Positions 40,136-49,382 of a DNA stretch of 64,000 nucleotides are shown piece by piece. This DNA comes from Nitrosomonas sp. sh817 (GTDB taxonomy: Bacteria > Pseudomonadota > Gammaproteobacteria > Burkholderiales > Nitrosomonadaceae). The notes beneath the pieces are model-generated. The model was given only the letters and a program-made list of their open reading frames with translations. It did no database searches and was not told the DNA's origin. How positions within the stretch are numbered: the first letter of the stretch is position 1; each line of letters begins with the position of its first letter. The translations under genes and the position numbers were made by a program. Where the stretch lies: assembly GCF_030908545.1 (NCBI RefSeq), contig NZ_CP133083.1, forward strand, positions 186,001 to 250,000. Direction: 5' to 3'.

Positions 40136-41089
40136 ATGCCCAATTTACTATCAATACCCCGGAAAATTGTCATTGCTTCCCGGGAAAGTCTGCTTGCAAT
40201 GTGGCAAGCCAAACATATCCAGAAGCGTTTAGGCGAATTATACCCGCAAACTGAAATCAGCATACTTGGTATGACAACGCGCGGGGATCAGATACTTGAT
40301 CAATCGTTATCAAAGATTGGCGGAAAAGGCTTGTTTATCAAGGAGCTTGAGCAAGCTTTGGAAGATGGCCGCGCAGATATCGCGGTGCATTCCATGAAAG
40401 ACATGCCCATGAATGTGCCTGAAGGTTTTCAGCTGGCCGCGATTACAGAACGGGAAGATCCGCGCGATGCGTTTGTTTCGAATCGTTACGCTTCTTTGGA
40501 TGCATTGCCGCACGGCAGTGTTGTCGGAACTTCGAGCCTGCGGCGTGAAAGCCAATTGCGTGCGCGTTTTCCTCATCTTCAAGTGCAACCATTACGCGGC
40601 AACGTGCAAACCCGGTTACGCAAGCTGGATGAAGCGCAATACTCGGCAATTATATTGGCAGCGGCTGGTTTGAAACGCCTTGAACTCTCTGATCGCATTA
40701 CCGCGTTGCTGCACCCTGAGCAAAGTTTGCCGGCAGTCGGACAAGGCGCGCTGGGGATCGAGTGCCGGGCGGATCGCACCGATTTGGTTGAGCTGTTGCA
40801 ACCGCTTCATCACCAGGAAACAGCCTATTGCGTCGAGGCCGAGCGTTCCATGAGCCGTGTGCTGGGAGGCAGTTGCCAGGTGCCCTTGGGTGCTTTTGCC
40901 GAAATTATCGAGGGCTCGCTTCAATTGCGCGGCTTTGTTGCGCAACCGGACGGTCAGCGCATGGTTACTGGTGCTTTGGCGGGAGAGCCGGAAACGGGCA
41001 TTACAATGGGGCAGCAGTTGGCTCAGAAATTGATTGCGGATGGCGCCGATGAGATTCTAGCCGCTTTAGTGCCGGCAGATGGATGGTAA
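40136..41089 (+). CDS. hemC: porphobilinogen deaminase (hydroxymethylbilane synthase)
   Basis: Joins four porphobilinogens into hydroxymethylbilane. 317 residues with [52 protein letters not shown] and the dipyrromethane cofactor Cys in [12 protein letters not shown]. First of hemC-hemD, which overlap (TAATG), followed by hemY. Confidence 0.97.
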   Translation: MPNLLSIPRKIVIASRESLLAMWQAKHIQKRLGELYPQTEISILGMTTRGDQILDQSLSKIGGKGLFIKELEQALEDGRADIAVHSMKDMPMNVPEGFQLAAITEREDPRDAFVSNRYASLDALPHGSVVGTSSLRRESQLRARFPHLQVQPLRGNVQTRLRKLDEAQYSAIILAAAGLKRLELSDRITALLHPEQSLPAVGQGALGIECRADRTDLVELLQPLHHQETAYCVEAERSMSRVLGGSCQVPLGAFAEIIEGSLQLRGFVAQPDGQRMVTGALAGEPETGITMGQQLAQKLIADGADEILAALVPADGW

Positions 41090-41889
41090 TGACATTTTCG
41101 GATAATAAACAACTCGCCGGACTGAATATACTGGTGACCCGGCCATTGCATCAGTCGACCGCTCTCGCGGCAAGTATTCGTTCATTAGGCGGCAATCCAA
41201 TCGTGCTTCCGACATTGGAAATAGCGGATGTCGCTGATTTGTCTCCGTTATACGAAATAATCGACCGGCTGAATGAATTCGATTGGGCGATATTCGTCAG
41301 TCCCAATGCGGTTAACAAAGCGATGCCGTTAATAACCGCACGATCTATCTTGCCTTCTCACTTGAGAATAGCCGCAGTCGGCAAAGGTACTGCAGATAGC
41401 TTGATGCAATACGGTATCGGCGACGTTTTGATCCCCAAAGATAAGTTTGATAGCGAAGCTCTGCTCGAATGCAAAGAGTTTGATGAGATGGCGGGTAAGC
41501 GTGTTGTTATTTTCCGTGGCCTTGGCGGGCGCCAATTGTTGGGGGATACACTCAAGCAACGTGGCGCAGCTGTTGAATATGCCGAATGTTATGTCCGCAA
41601 GAAACCTATGATTGATACCACATCATTGCTATCGGTCTGGTCGCAAGGCCAGCTTCATGCGGTGGTTGTTACCAGCAGTGAAGGGCTTCATAATTTATTT
41701 GACATAATAGGGGAGCTTGGCCAACAATTACTGAAAGTAACACCGGTAATTACAACGCATGAACGAATTGCGCAAGCAGCTAAACAATTGGGGTTGGAAA
41801 AAATTGTTATAGCGCCGTCGCCTGGCGATGCCGGAGTCATGGAAAGTATCCGGACATATTTTCAACCGGCTGAAAATAACACCGCATAA
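41089..41889 (+). CDS. hemD: uroporphyrinogen-III synthase
   Basis: Cyclises hydroxymethylbilane to uroporphyrinogen III. About 266 residues in two alternating alpha/beta domains, with ILVTRPLHQSTALAASIRSLGGNPIVLPT at the start and ITTHERIAQAAKQLG near the end. The start at ATG 41089 overlaps the hemC stop (TAATG, coupled translation); ATG 41083 is possible. Confidence 0.9.
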   Translation: MTFSDNKQLAGLNILVTRPLHQSTALAASIRSLGGNPIVLPTLEIADVADLSPLYEIIDRLNEFDWAIFVSPNAVNKAMPLITARSILPSHLRIAAVGKGTADSLMQYGIGDVLIPKDKFDSEALLECKEFDEMAGKRVVIFRGLGGRQLLGDTLKQRGAAVEYAECYVRKKPMIDTTSLLSVWSQGQLHAVVVTSSEGLHNLFDIIGELGQQLLKVTPVITTHERIAQAAKQLGLEKIVIAPSPGDAGVMESIRTYFQPAENNTA

Positions 41890-42037
41890 TGTGGCATAAA
41901 AAAGCATTCAGACTAATAAGAATGCGTAACCAAAATATCGGGATTGGTCGTTTGCACTTGTTTTTGGTATTTATGTAATTTTGCAATCTGTAGTTCAACA
42001 TTAACAATGATCGACTCTACTGCAATGAGGGGAATAT

Positions 42038-43213
42038 ATGAAACTGATACTCTGGCTATTGGCGCTTTTTGCTGCCGCTGTAGCTGTTACTTTAGCTGCT
42101 AAGGATCTGACCGGGCGAGCTTTGCTCGAAATGCCGCCCTATCAAATTGAACTGTCGCTTGATCACTTCGTTATTGGCGCTATCGTAGCCTTTTTTGTAT
42201 TTTACATTCTTGTCCGGCTGATTCTCGGGATATTTCAGTTCAGCGAACGGCATCGGCATAAAAAAACGGACGAAATGTTACTTTCGGGATTGAAAGCTTA
42301 TTTTGACGGTGATTTTATTAAAGCACAAAAAAATGCTGCAATTGCGTCGAAGCTAGCAGACTCATCGATTGCCAAAGCACTCGGTGCAGTGATTGCTGCC
42401 CGGTCAGCGCAGGTATTGGGCGCGGCAACAGAGCGTGATCAATATCTCAAAGCGGCACTGGCGGAAGCGCCTGAGGAGAAATCGCTGTGCCTTGCAGCCA
42501 AAACAGAGTTTCTGTTGGATGAGGGACGGTATCAAGATGCCTTAAATACTTTGCATTCTCTGTATTCTGAAGGAGGATTGCAATCAACCGCTGTTTTACA
42601 ATTGGAATTGGAGGCGCAGAAACAAGCGGGCAATTGGGATGCCGTGATTGAACTGGCTGAGATTCTTGCAAAGCGTGTTTCGACCAATAAAGCGCTCGTA
42701 AAAAAGATTAAGCACGAGGCGCAAATAGAAAATATCCGCAGCAGGGCTACTGATTTACAGTCATTGAACCAGTATTGGCAAAGTATCTCTCCGATTGAGA
42801 AAATGGATAGCAAAATTTCTGTCGCGGCAGTTCGTGCTTATGTTTCGCTAGGAAACTGTACCATGGCGCATCATATTATTGAGCAAAACGTTCCCATGAC
42901 CTGGGACGACGAATTGATAGCACTGTATTCGGAATGTTTGGATTATCACGTGCACAGACAAATTGAGTGTGCTGAGGTTTGGCTGAGATCCCAGCCTAAT
43001 AATGCGCAACTATTATTGACTTTGGGTAAATTATGTACGCATTGTGAGCTGTGGGGCAAGGCGCAGAATTATTTGGAAGCCAGCTTATCGGTTGAGTCGG
43101 GACATAAAGCGCATTTTGCGTTGGCCCAGTTGCACGAGAAGTTGGGTAAGCATGAGCTGGCAATGAGTCACTATAACAAAGGGCTTGAATTGACTTTGGA
43201 GCATTTAAGCTAA
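42038..43213 (+). CDS. hemY: HemY-like inner-membrane protein
   Basis: 391 residues with two N-terminal membrane helices (about 3-20 and 43-66) enclosing LTGRALLEMPPYQIELSLDHFV, the HemY signature. TPR-like repeats fill the rest (for example LHEKLGKHELAMSHYNKGLEL). Proteobacterial HemY sits with hemC-hemD; its role in late heme synthesis is not settled. HemX, which often lies between hemD and hemY, is absent here; the 148-base gap holds no gene. It overlaps the convergent reductase by 4 bases. Confidence 0.9.
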   Translation: MKLILWLLALFAAAVAVTLAAKDLTGRALLEMPPYQIELSLDHFVIGAIVAFFVFYILVRLILGIFQFSERHRHKKTDEMLLSGLKAYFDGDFIKAQKNAAIASKLADSSIAKALGAVIAARSAQVLGAATERDQYLKAALAEAPEEKSLCLAAKTEFLLDEGRYQDALNTLHSLYSEGGLQSTAVLQLELEAQKQAGNWDAVIELAEILAKRVSTNKALVKKIKHEAQIENIRSRATDLQSLNQYWQSISPIEKMDSKISVAAVRAYVSLGNCTMAHHIIEQNVPMTWDDELIALYSECLDYHVHRQIECAEVWLRSQPNNAQLLLTLGKLCTHCELWGKAQNYLEASLSVESGHKAHFALAQLHEKLGKHELAMSHYNKGLELTLEHLS

Positions 43214-44268
43214 GTTTTTTGCACAACGGAAGGATTGCTGGTTGAAGGTGTGAATACATCGGAGAAGAAAGCATCTTTTGGTAAATTGCGATAGCTGACG
43301 AAGTCTTGATAAGCGGCTTTAACCATTGCGGGCGCGCCACAAGCATACACTTGTTGCATCGCTAAAGTCTCGAAGTCTTGCATGACCGCTTCGTGCACTA
43401 AACCAGTTCTTCCTTTCCAGTTGTCGGTAACTGATGGCTCCGATAATACCGGAACAAATGAAAAGTTCTCGTGTTGCTGCCAGCTAGCGGCTAGATCGGC
43501 TAAATATAAATCGGCCTTGGTACGAGCACCCCAATAAAGGATCATTTTGCGCTTGTGATTCCGATGATTCTCATGGTGAAAAACATGTTCAAGAATGCTT
43601 TTGATCGGCGCAAATCCAGTACCGCTTGCCAGGAAAATGATCGAGGTAGCTTTTTCATCGGCAGCTTCGCGCAAAAAGAATGATCCGAGAGGGCCGGTAA
43701 ACCGAAGTATGTCTTTAACCTTCATGTGGCTAAAAACGTACTCAGTAAAAGCTCCGCCTGGATAGTTGCGCGCGTGTAATTGTAATAACTCATCGTCATG
43801 AGGCGGGTTGGCTAGAGAGAAGCTGCGGCGTTTACCATCTTTGAGAAGGATGTCGATGTATTGGCCCGCTAGGAATTGCAATCGTTGATTCGCGGGAAGT
43901 TTGAGAGAAATAACCATTACATCCGGGGCGACAAGTTCGAGTTTTTGCACACGGCACGGCAATGTCTTAATTTGTATGCCTTTGGTAGCGTCGATTTCAT
44001 GGCATTCAATGATCAAGTCGGATAGTGGAACGGCGCAACAGAATAAGGCGCTGCCTGATTTCTTTTCATCTGCTGTCAAAGCTTCATCGCTATGGTGACC
44101 ATAATCGACTTTTCCTTGGATGATTTTTCCCTTACAAACTCCGCAAGATCCATTCCGGCAACCGTAAGGTAGTGCAAAACCTTCACGGAGTGCTGCTTCA
44201 AGAATGGTTTCACCAGGTTCTGCAGATAACACCTGTCCGCTAGGTTGGATGATGATTTGATGCGACAT
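43210..44268 (-). CDS. 2Fe-2S ferredoxin - FAD/NAD(P)H reductase
   Basis: 352 residues: an N-terminal plant-type ferredoxin domain (CRNGSCGVCKGKI plus a late Cys in FCCAVP), then an FAD-binding domain (RRSFSLANPP) and an NAD(P)-binding domain (IIFLASGTGFAPIKSILEH, then VYACGAPAMVKAAYQDF). This layout matches CDP-6-deoxy-3,4-glucoseen reductase-like and phenol-hydroxylase-reductase-like proteins. The physiological partner cannot be read; no oxygenase or deoxysugar genes are near. Convergent with hemY. Confidence 0.88.
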   Translation of the reverse strand: MSHQIIIQPSGQVLSAEPGETILEAALREGFALPYGCRNGSCGVCKGKIIQGKVDYGHHSDEALTADEKKSGSALFCCAVPLSDLIIECHEIDATKGIQIKTLPCRVQKLELVAPDVMVISLKLPANQRLQFLAGQYIDILLKDGKRRSFSLANPPHDDELLQLHARNYPGGAFTEYVFSHMKVKDILRFTGPLGSFFLREAADEKATSIIFLASGTGFAPIKSILEHVFHHENHRNHKRKMILYWGARTKADLYLADLAASWQQHENFSFVPVLSEPSVTDNWKGRTGLVHEAVMQDFETLAMQQVYACGAPAMVKAAYQDFVSYRNLPKDAFFSDVFTPSTSNPSVVQKT

Positions 44269-44312
44269 TGAGCGCTAATTAATATTGATTGTAAATAAGA
44301 AAAATTATTTTT

Positions 44313-45206
44313 ATGAAAAAAACGCTATTAATTGTTGGTTGTGGTGATGTTGCTCTGAGAACAGCACCATTATTAAAAGATAAATACCGGGTGCTTGGCT
44401 TGTATCGTAATGCGAAAAGCATTGATCGCTTGCGATCACACGGCATTATCCCAATTTATGGAGATCTCGATTTTCCGAAGACTCTAAAAAAACTTGCCGG
44501 AATTGTGCAAATAGTTTTGCATTTAGCTCCGCCGCCTGGATATGGATTACAAGACCGCAGAACGGCGCATTTACTATCCGCATTGAGCGGATCACACAAA
44601 AACCTTTATCGGATTTTACCACAACGGCTTATCTATATCAGTACCAGCGGGGTGTATGGTGACTGCCATGGCGCCTTAATCGATGAAACATATCCAACTC
44701 GACCTGTAAATGAACGTGCGATTCGTAGAGTCGATGCTGAAAAACAGATACGCCGCTGGGGGCAGCGGGAACATGTGAGTGTATCAATTTTACGCGTGCC
44801 GGGTATTTATGCAGAGAACCGATTGCCCTTGAGTCGTTTGCGAGAGGGACATCCGGCACTTATCGATGTCGAGGATAGTTTTACGAATCATATTCATGCG
44901 GATGACCTCGCTCGAATTATTTGTGCTGCCATCTATCATGGAAAACCCCATCGGGTCTATCATGCGAGTGATGATTCACAGCTTAGGATGGGGCAATATT
45001 TTGATCTGGTCGCTGATCATTTCGGATTGCCTCGACCTCCTCGTATTACTCGCAATCAAGCACAGCAACAGATTTCTCCTGCGATGCTATCTTTCATGAA
45101 CGAATCAAGGATTCTCAATAATCTTCGGATAAAAAAAGAATTACACGTTAAATTTGTGTACCCGACTGTGGGCGAAGGCATTAAAGCTGCATCGCGAGGT
45201 AATTAG
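44313..45206 (+). CDS. NAD-dependent epimerase/dehydratase-like protein
   Basis: 297 residues of an extended SDR fold: N-terminal LLIVGCGDVALRTAPLL (a GxGxxxxR variant of the NAD motif), then YISTSGVYGDCHGALIDE with the conserved Ser/Tyr region. It resembles the YeeZ group of atypical SDRs whose substrate is unknown. The NAD site is atypical: GCGDVALR lacks one Gly. It is divergent from the reductase and precedes pilC. Confidence 0.85.
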   Translation: MKKTLLIVGCGDVALRTAPLLKDKYRVLGLYRNAKSIDRLRSHGIIPIYGDLDFPKTLKKLAGIVQIVLHLAPPPGYGLQDRRTAHLLSALSGSHKNLYRILPQRLIYISTSGVYGDCHGALIDETYPTRPVNERAIRRVDAEKQIRRWGQREHVSVSILRVPGIYAENRLPLSRLREGHPALIDVEDSFTNHIHADDLARIICAAIYHGKPHRVYHASDDSQLRMGQYFDLVADHFGLPRPPRITRNQAQQQISPAMLSFMNESRILNNLRIKKELHVKFVYPTVGEGIKAASRGN

Positions 45207-45273
45207 CAGATTATGGATGCAAGCATAGTTTCCTTTCGATTTTTTTCTCAGTAAGACTTTAAACTGTGCCGTT

Positions 45274-45374
45274 AACCCGGGACAACTTTGAATAACCATC
45301 AGCGATTTCTTCAAGTTTGAGCGAAGTTAGTTTTGCCTGTTTGGGGTTCAGTTGATTCTATGGATTCCCGGGTT
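45274..45374 (+). repeat. long-range inverted repeat in the pilC leader
   Basis: AACCCGGGA (45274-45282) and TCCCGGGTT (45366-45374) are perfect complements 83 bases apart. The second arm ends just before the AAGGAG of pilC, so the leader could fold near the ribosome binding site. Chance pairing is possible because CCCGGG is itself a palindrome. Confidence 0.35.
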
Positions 45375-45390
45375 TTAAGGAGTTATATTT

Positions 45391-46614
45391 ATGGCGACCC
45401 TAATTGCACAATCAGAAAAGAAACTGAAAGAAATTAATTATTCGTGGGAAGGTAAAGATAAAACAGGGAAACAACTAAAAGGAGAAATGCGGGCTGCTGG
45501 AACTGTCGTTGTGACTGCGACATTGCGCCGGCAAGGAATAAAAGTAACAAAAATAAAGAAAACCCAGTCCGGCGGTAAGATCACCGATAAAGACATTACG
45601 CTCTTTACGCGTCAATTGGCAACCATGATGAAGTCCGGCGTGCCGTTATTACAAGCTTTCGATATCGTTGCCAGAGGACATACCAACCGCGCTGTAAGTA
45701 GGTTATTGATTGATATAAAAACAGATGTGGAAACAGGTAGTAACTTGACGGATGCATTTCGAAAATATCCACTTTACTTTGATGCGCTCTATTGTAACCT
45801 TGTTGGAGCGGGCGAGGCCGCAGGGATACTCGATAGTATTTTAGATCGGCTAGCAACCTATAAAGAAAAAATTCAGGCGATCAAGGGAAAAATTAAATCC
45901 GCGCTTTTCTATCCGATTTCAATCATCGCAGTGGCTTTTATCATTACTGCCGTGATAATGATTTTTGTGATTCCGGCTTTTAAAGATTTGTTTGAAGGTT
46001 TCGGTGCCGAGTTGCCGGCTCCGACACTTCTAGTCATGACAGTCTCTGATTTTTTTGTGGATTATTGGTGGGCCATTTTTGGGATTGTTGGCGGCGGAGT
46101 CTATGGATTCCTGTATGCATGGAAGAGATCGGTTCCGATGCAACGTATTATGGATCGTTTCATGTTAAAACTGCCGATTTTTGGAGAGGTCATCCGTAAA
46201 GCTACTATTGCACGTTGGTCTCGTACACTTTCAACAATGTTCGCAGCGGGGGTTCCATTAGTTGATTCATTAGATTCCGTCGCTGGCGCGGCTGGAAATT
46301 ATGTTTATTATGAAGCAACCAAGAGCATTCAGCTAGAGGTCAGTACTGGTAATAGCTTGATGGCTTCGATGGCTGGTGTTAATGTCTTTCCAAGCATGGT
46401 CATCCAAATGGTGGCCATTGGTGAGGAGGCGGGGTCGCTGGATTCGATGTTGGGTAAAATCGCCGATTTCTACGAAGCGGAAGTGGATGATGCGGTTGCC
46501 GCACTTTCAAGTTTGATGGAACCAATGATTATGGTTGTTTTGGGAACATTGATCGGCGGTATGGTGGTCGCCATGTATTTACCCATTTTCAAGATGGGTT
46601 CTGTCGTTAGTTAA
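45391..46614 (+). CDS. pilC: type IV pilus inner-membrane assembly protein PilC
   Basis: 407 residues, the type II secretion F-domain family. Two repeats each with a cytoplasmic helical part and membrane helices (about 175-200, 220-245, 378-400): ITLFTRQLATMMKSGVPLLQAF and ARWSRTLSTMFAAGVPLVDSL. Ends VAMYLPIFKMGSVVS. Followed by pilD, coaE and zapD in the same order as in other betaproteobacteria; pilB, which usually precedes pilC, is not here. Confidence 0.95.
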   Translation: MATLIAQSEKKLKEINYSWEGKDKTGKQLKGEMRAAGTVVVTATLRRQGIKVTKIKKTQSGGKITDKDITLFTRQLATMMKSGVPLLQAFDIVARGHTNRAVSRLLIDIKTDVETGSNLTDAFRKYPLYFDALYCNLVGAGEAAGILDSILDRLATYKEKIQAIKGKIKSALFYPISIIAVAFIITAVIMIFVIPAFKDLFEGFGAELPAPTLLVMTVSDFFVDYWWAIFGIVGGGVYGFLYAWKRSVPMQRIMDRFMLKLPIFGEVIRKATIARWSRTLSTMFAAGVPLVDSLDSVAGAAGNYVYYEATKSIQLEVSTGNSLMASMAGVNVFPSMVIQMVAIGEEAGSLDSMLGKIADFYEAEVDDAVAALSSLMEPMIMVVLGTLIGGMVVAMYLPIFKMGSVVS

Positions 46615-46653
46615 AGCTCAGATAGCTAATAATCCAACTAAATTCATTTGCAA

Positions 46654-47520
46654 ATGACCATGGCCTATCAAACTATGCTGCAGGAGGAGCCAGGAATTTT
46701 TATCATGGCAGCCTCAATACTAGGATTGCTGGTTGGAAGTTTTTTAAATGTTGTCATATACCGCTTGCCGGAAATGATGCGAAGAAATTGGTCTGAACAA
46801 TGTGCGGAACTGCGAGGCGAGGCGTTCGAAAAACAGCCAGCGTTTAATCTAATTTCTCCACGATCTGCCTGTCCCGAGTGCGGACATAAAATATCCGTAT
46901 GGGAAAATATCCCGATTATCAGTTATCTTGTGCTGCGAGGACGTTGTTCGCAATGCCATGAACGGATTCCTTTGCGTTACCCGCTCGTTGAAGCCGTTAC
47001 GGCTGTACTGAGTGGTGTCGTTGCCTGGCATTTTGGTTATGGCATTATTACCGCTGCAGTATTAATTTTTGTGTGGGCACTTATTGTTCTGGCGGTTATT
47101 GATATAAACACACAATTGCTGCCAGATGATATAACGCTACCGTTGCTTTGGTTGGGATTATTGATCAATTTGAACGATGTTTTTACGGATTCTCAATCCT
47201 CAATTATTGGAGCTGTTGCCGGTTATTTATCGTTGTGGTCAATTTATTGGTGTTTCAAGCTTCTAACGGGTAAAGAAGGTATGGGGTATGGCGATTTCAA
47301 ATTGCTATCCGCGATCGGTGCATGGTTAGGCTGGAGTATGCTCCCAGTAGTGATTATTTTTTCATCCCTTGTAGGAGCTTTAGTTGGTATTGGACTGATA
47401 ATTGCGGCTAAGCTACAAAAAAATATTCCAATACCTTTTGGTCCTTATCTGGTTGGCGGCGCTCTAATAGCTTTATTTTGGGGTGAAGAACTAACCCATC
47501 GTTATCTTGGTTTGTTTTAA
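46654..47520 (+). CDS. pilD: prepilin peptidase/N-methyltransferase PilD
   Basis: Cleaves and methylates prepilins and pseudopilins. 288 residues from ATG 46654, with GSFLNVVIYRLPEMM, the cytoplasmic tetracysteine zinc site (CPECGH and CSQCHER) and the catalytic aspartates in DINTQLLPDDITLP and GMGYGDFKLLSAIGAWLG. About eight membrane helices. It ends 3 bases before coaE. Confidence 0.95.
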   Translation: MTMAYQTMLQEEPGIFIMAASILGLLVGSFLNVVIYRLPEMMRRNWSEQCAELRGEAFEKQPAFNLISPRSACPECGHKISVWENIPIISYLVLRGRCSQCHERIPLRYPLVEAVTAVLSGVVAWHFGYGIITAAVLIFVWALIVLAVIDINTQLLPDDITLPLLWLGLLINLNDVFTDSQSSIIGAVAGYLSLWSIYWCFKLLTGKEGMGYGDFKLLSAIGAWLGWSMLPVVIIFSSLVGALVGIGLIIAAKLQKNIPIPFGPYLVGGALIALFWGEELTHRYLGLF

Positions 47521-47523
47521 CTC

Positions 47524-48129
47524 ATGACTTTTGTCGTTGGTTTAACCGGTGGAATCGGTTGCGGGAAATCAAGTGCAAGTGGATTTTTTTCTGAACTAGG
47601 CATTGATGTCATTGATACAGATGTTATTGCCAGGCAATTAACTCAACCTGGCGGTCAAGCTATTGATCAAATAAGAGAAACATTTGGGAATGCTTTTCTT
47701 GCGGATAATGGTTCGCTGGATAGAAAAAAAATGCGTAACTTAGTTTTTTCGGACGTTAAATCGAAGGTAAAGCTTGAAAAGATTCTTCATCCGCTGATTC
47801 TCAGTGAAGTTGTTCAGCTTGTGAAAAAAGCACAATCACCTTATATCGTCGTCGTTATCCCATTGTTACTGGAAACTAAAGATTATGATGATTTGATTGA
47901 TCGTATTCTTGTTATTGATTGCGAGGAACAGCAGCAGATTTCACGTACCATGGAGAGAAGTCAGCTTTCTGAGCAATTCGTTAAAGCAGTTATGGCAACA
48001 CAAATTACTAGGAAGGACCGGTTGCAGAGGGCTGATGATGTCATATATAACGATCAGGATATTGAGTCCTTAAAAATCCAAGTTGCTCGGGTGCATGGTA
48101 AATATATGATTATGAGTGGTAATTTGTAG
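47524..48129 (+). CDS. coaE: dephospho-CoA kinase
   Basis: Last step of CoA synthesis. 201 residues with P-loop LTGGIGCGKSSASGFF, DTDVIARQLTQPGG and VVVIPLLLET (the phosphate-acceptor region). Starts 3 bases after pilD. With coaD at 34.8 kb, two CoA genes lie in the window. Confidence 0.96.
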   Translation: MTFVVGLTGGIGCGKSSASGFFSELGIDVIDTDVIARQLTQPGGQAIDQIRETFGNAFLADNGSLDRKKMRNLVFSDVKSKVKLEKILHPLILSEVVQLVKKAQSPYIVVVIPLLLETKDYDDLIDRILVIDCEEQQQISRTMERSQLSEQFVKAVMATQITRKDRLQRADDVIYNDQDIESLKIQVARVHGKYMIMSGNL

Positions 48130-48250
48130 AATTTCAAAGCTGTTCGATGAGAAACTTTTTGGGAAAAATTTCTTTTTGTGAAATAATCTTTTGTCGAAAC
48201 TAAATTAAGACTTAGTCATTCCTTTTTTCTTCTTTGGATGTATTGTTATT

Positions 48251-49006
48251 GTGATTTGTTACGAACACCCGCTTAATGAGCGCATCCGTACACTTCTTAG
48301 ACTTGAAGATTTATTTAATAGAATAGATTTCTTTTCTAGCAAGGATACTGCTACAGAGCATCATGCTTCATTGGTTGCATTATTTGAAGTACTCGAGATT
48401 ACCAGTCGTGCCGATATTAAATCGGATCTGCTGCAAGAATTAGAACGGCAAAAGCAAATTCTGGAAATGCTGAGGAAAAACCCGGAGGTTTCTGAAGCGG
48501 TGCTGGATGGCATACTGGCAGACATAAAAACTACTTTTCGTGAAATGCTGGTTTTTCCTGGGAAGGTTGGTGAGCATTTGCGTGAGAACGAATGGTTAAT
48601 GGCGATCAAACAGCGTATGGGAATACCTGGCGGTTGCTGTGTTTTCGACTTACCGTCCTATCATTACTGGCTTAACTTGGATCCTGCCCTGCGGCATCAA
48701 GATTTTAGCGAGTGGTTGACGCCGTTCTTGCCTATTCGAAATGCATTTGGAATCGTTCTTCACCTCTTAAGAAAGAGTGGTAGAACGCTTCAAGTCATAG
48801 CAAATCAGGGGATTTTCCAGCAAGCCGGATCAGAATATTCTGCGCATATGCTGAGGATCAACCTGAGCGATCAGCTGCCCTGCGTACCAGAAATTAGCGC
48901 TAATAAATATGCTTTAAATATTCGTTTCATTCCGACCCAGTCCGGGCAAAAGAGCAGAGTTTATGAAGGTGACGTTACATTTGAACTGACTTTTTGTAAT
49001 CTTTGA
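48251..49006 (+). CDS. zapD: cell-division protein ZapD
   Basis: FtsZ-bundling protein of the divisome. 251 residues starting ICYEHPLNERIRTLLRLEDL (GTG start), with LHLLRKSGRTLQVIANQGIFQQ and a C-terminal beta domain ending YEGDVTFELTFCNL. The zinc protein gene yacG that usually follows is not visible here. Confidence 0.93.
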   Translation: MICYEHPLNERIRTLLRLEDLFNRIDFFSSKDTATEHHASLVALFEVLEITSRADIKSDLLQELERQKQILEMLRKNPEVSEAVLDGILADIKTTFREMLVFPGKVGEHLRENEWLMAIKQRMGIPGGCCVFDLPSYHYWLNLDPALRHQDFSEWLTPFLPIRNAFGIVLHLLRKSGRTLQVIANQGIFQQAGSEYSAHMLRINLSDQLPCVPEISANKYALNIRFIPTQSGQKSRVYEGDVTFELTFCNL

Positions 49007-49382
49007 TAACATTCATCTTATCTGCTCTAAATTCAGCTGCTTTTTCCATATCATCTTCCTCATAGATAGTTAGGGTGTTGAGTTTCACTTTCACAGCGTT
49101 CCGGTATAAAGAGAATCTCGCATTGTTCCGTAACAGGAGTTCATAATTCCTAGTAAAAGATCTGAGTAGCAGCGAGGGATCGATCCCGGCTCGAGTCAAT
49201 AAATTTGATATGTTTGATGAGATCTAAGAATTGATAAGAGGTAATCTGCTTTGCTGCTATTTTTATTCTATTTGAACAACGCATTTTCAAAAAATGATGA
49301 GCTTAACTGATAAGCATTCAATTAATTTGTGTTTTTTATTGGATAGCCCAATAACTGGATGTACAGCTTCTATGAGATCGGT
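49007..49382. other. intergenic stretch without a supported gene
   Basis: About 375 bases between zapD and the diguanylate cyclase. The minus strand has a 74-codon TTG-started frame (48975-49199) overlapping the zapD end; it is charged and helical but matches no family and has no good ribosome binding site. I see no yacG, tRNA or insertion sequence. The stretch from 49200 is AT-rich and probably holds the promoter of the next gene. Confidence 0.5.

Noticed and set aside
48975-49199. 74-codon minus-strand frame after zapD
   Set aside because: TTG start, no ribosome binding site, overlaps zapD and matches no family I know.
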